Origin: Syntrophobacter sp. SbD2
Lineage (GTDB): Bacteria > Desulfobacterota > Syntrophobacteria > Syntrophobacterales > Syntrophobacteraceae
Length of the DNA stretch: 7,137 bases
Assembly (NCBI GenBank): GCA_900290385.1
Contig: OMSV01000018.1
Location: 7,835 to 14,971 of the forward strand
Direction: 5' to 3'
Positions within the stretch are counted from its first letter, which is position 1. Every line of letters begins with the position of its first letter. The notes under the pieces are model-generated. The model was not told the DNA's origin and did not search any database. It saw only the letters and a list, made by a program, of their open reading frames with translations. The position numbers were made by a program, and so were the translations under genes. Below are positions 5,607 through 7,137 of this stretch, in pieces.

Positions 5607-6068
5607 TTAACATCCGATCACCTGAAAGGGAATATTCGGATTATGCAGGATTGCTATGCAAAACTTCGAGAGCATATCAGTCAGATCCGCAAAGGCCTCA
5701 GGTTTTGACAGGAATGCGGAAGCCCCTGCCCTCTTGGCCAAGGCTATGTCCCGCTCCTCCCCGGATGTTGTGAGGATGAGTATGGGGATATTATTCAGTT
5801 GCGGATCGGATTTGATTATTGCCAGCGCCTCACGGCCATCTATGCGCGGCATATTTAGATCGAGAAGGATCAGGTTGGGTCTGGGGTACTTTTCCAGGTC
5901 AGAAAAATCTCCCTCGTTGTAAAGATAATCCAAGAGTTCCCGCCCATCACCTACAAAACGCAATTCATAGGCAAGGTCCATCTCCTTAAACGCTGATTCC
6001 ACGAGAAGGCAATCGTCCTCATCATCATCGGCCATAAGAACAATTAGTGAAGGGTTTTCCTTATCCAT
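5607..6068 (-). CDS. Receiver-only response regulator (Rcp1/CheY-like)
   Basis: The 153-residue protein is a single receiver domain with no output domain. It has the acidic pocket Asp14/Asp15 in MADDDEDD, phospho-acceptor Asp70 in LILLDLNMP, Thr100 in LTTS and Lys122 in FLSKPE. The spacings 70 to 100 to 122 equal those of CheY (57, 87, 109), so the phosphorylation site looks intact. The insert between helix and strand (YLYNEGDFSDLEKYPRPN) is typical of Rcp1-like regulators, which accept phosphate from phytochrome-type and PAS-type kinases. ATG 6068 overlaps the stop of the upstream kinase by one base (TAATG), and its ribosome site AAGGGG lies inside the last kinase codons, so the two are translationally coupled and almost certainly partners. 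Without an output domain it would act by protein contact or as a phosphate shuttle; the target is not visible. After Lys122 comes a C-terminal tail ending in VIGC. Confidence 0.94.
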   Translation of the reverse strand: MDKENPSLIVLMADDDEDDCLLVESAFKEMDLAYELRFVGDGRELLDYLYNEGDFSDLEKYPRPNLILLDLNMPRIDGREALAIIKSDPQLNNIPILILTTSGEERDIALAKRAGASAFLSKPEAFADLTDMLSKFCIAILHNPNIPFQVIGC

Positions 6069-7137
6069 TAAGGCCCCTTTTTTTGCTCCATCGGGAGGGT
6101 CACAATAAAGGTTGTGCCTTGCTTGGGAACACTCGTTACCGTGATCTCGCCACTATGCCGGTTCACGATCTTTTTGCAAATGGCAAGGCCCACGCCTGTT
6201 CCGCTGTAAAGAGTCTTCTTGCCATGAAGCCGTTCAAACGGCTTGAAAATCTTATGCTTATAACGTTCATCGAAACCTATACCGTTGTCCTCGATCGTAA
6301 TCTGGCAGGTTGCATCCGCGATTTTTCCGTAAATCTTCACGAGGGGTGGTTCCGATTCCTTCCGGTACTTTATTGAATTTCCGATGACGTTCTGAAAGAG
6401 CTGGCGCAATAACGCGGCGTCGGCGTCAACGGTTGGCAGCTCACTAATCTCCACCGCCCCCTTTGCTTGAGCGATCATATATTCAAGGTCGCTCGCGGCG
6501 TCTTTGGCGACTTCGGTCAGGGATACCGACTTGAAATTTAGCTTGCTTGTGCCGGTTCTGGAGTAATTTAGCAGTGCCCGCAGCAACTCCGACATACGGT
6601 TTGCAGATTTTGTCAGGCGCTCCATGTAGTCTTTGCCCTCGGAACTGAGGGAATCCTTATGTTTTTTAATGAGCATGTCCCCGAAAATCTGAATTTTGCG
6701 CAGGGGCTCCTGGAGATCATGAGAGGCGATAAAAGCAAATTCCTGTAGTTCCTCGTTTAACTGTTCAAGCCTGGTTACCGTGGTGCTGAGTTCGACGGTA
6801 CGTTCGCGCACACGCAATTCAAGTTCAGTACGTGATCGGCGAAGCTCATCCTCCATCTGTTTTCGGTCGGTGATGTCCCAGATAAGACCGTTAACCATCA
6901 CCGGCCGGCCTTTGTCATCATGGACTAACTTTCCGCGTGCAGACACGTAATGGACGCTTCCATCCGGCCAAACCACCCGGTATTCCGATTCATAAGGCAC
7001 ATCCTGTTTAATGGTTCGGGCCCACACCGCCTTGAGCATCTTACGGTCGTCAGGATGTACCGCCTCGTAAAACTCCTCCGCCGTTCCGATAAATTTAGCC
7101 GGGTCTATACCCAGAAGATGACAGACCTGATCGTCAA
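6068..7137 (-). CDS. PAS-domain sensor histidine kinase (5' end beyond the right edge)
   Basis: The frame is open to the window edge, 32 codons before the first Met (7039), so that Met is internal and the gene is 5'-truncated here. Numbering from Met7039, the visible part is the end of a PAS domain (HPDDRK just upstream, then YESEYRVVWPDGSVHYV and WDITDRK, to about residue 60), a coiled-coil linker (60-100), the HisKA dimerisation helix with phospho-accepting His107 in ASHDLQEPLRKI, and a HATPase domain with N-box Asn221, DNGIGF (251-256), FKPFERLH (265-272) and GTGVGLAI (280-287). All kinase motifs look intact. The SHDLQEPLRKI H-box is of the kind seen in phytochrome-like and multi-PAS kinases. 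No membrane segment is visible in this part, so sensing may be cytoplasmic or located upstream. It would phosphorylate the receiver protein encoded directly downstream. The signal cannot be told from what is visible. Confidence 0.95.
   Translation of the reverse strand, partial: DDQVCHLLGIDPAKFIGTAEEFYEAVHPDDRKMLKAVWARTIKQDVPYESEYRVVWPDGSVHYVSARGKLVHDDKGRPVMVNGLIWDITDRKQMEDELRRSRTELELRVRERTVELSTTVTRLEQLNEELQEFAFIASHDLQEPLRKIQIFGDMLIKKHKDSLSSEGKDYMERLTKSANRMSELLRALLNYSRTGTSKLNFKSVSLTEVAKDAASDLEYMIAQAKGAVEISELPTVDADAALLRQLFQNVIGNSIKYRKESEPPLVKIYGKIADATCQITIEDNGIGFDERYKHKIFKPFERLHGKKTLYSGTGVGLAICKKIVNRHSGEITVTSVPKQGTTFIVTLPMEQKKGP

Overview
All eight supported genes lie on the minus strand, so the window is read from its right end to its left. 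Everything resembles ordinary housekeeping and signalling DNA of a Gram-negative bacterium: a Tol proton-channel cluster, a periplasmic murein lytic enzyme, a DsbD-type thiol reductase and a kinase/response-regulator pair. The style of the TolQ, TolR, TolA and LysM-transglycosylase proteins, together with mixed base composition, most resembles Desulfobacterota (former Deltaproteobacteria). That placement is an impression from protein similarity, not a tested result. I see no mobile element, CRISPR array, tRNA or rRNA.

Layout, in transcription order. (1) 7137-6068 is a PAS/HisKA/HATPase sensor kinase that runs off the right edge, overlapping by one base (TAATG) a receiver-only response regulator at 6068-5607. 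(2) 5606-5208 is a 399-base gap with a GC-rich, hairpin-bearing half and an AT-rich half. (3) 5207-3891 encodes a short DsbD-type protein with a thioredoxin tail. (4) 3890-3719 is a structured gap. (5) 3718-2618 is an MltD-like transglycosylase with a C-terminal LysM. (6) 2617-2478 carries a clear sigma70-type promoter (TTGACA, 17 bases, TACGAT). (7) 2477 down to 1 is a probable operon: a Sir2 protein deacylase, TolQ, TolR and the start of a TolA/TonB-like protein that runs off the left edge.

How they fit together. The Tol cluster would couple the proton motive force to the outer membrane and cell envelope, and tolB and pal would be expected beyond the left edge. The transglycosylase trims peptidoglycan and the DsbD-like protein carries reducing power across the inner membrane, so the middle of the window has an envelope theme. 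The Sir2 gene is the odd member: it is the first gene after the promoter and its stop codon overlaps the tolQ start. The kinase/regulator pair is a separate unit and its signal is not visible.

The points most worth a second look are a lysine codon in the single transmembrane helix of TolR, the Sir2-tol coupling, and three gaps rich in inverted repeats. I did not find a convincing new biological system.
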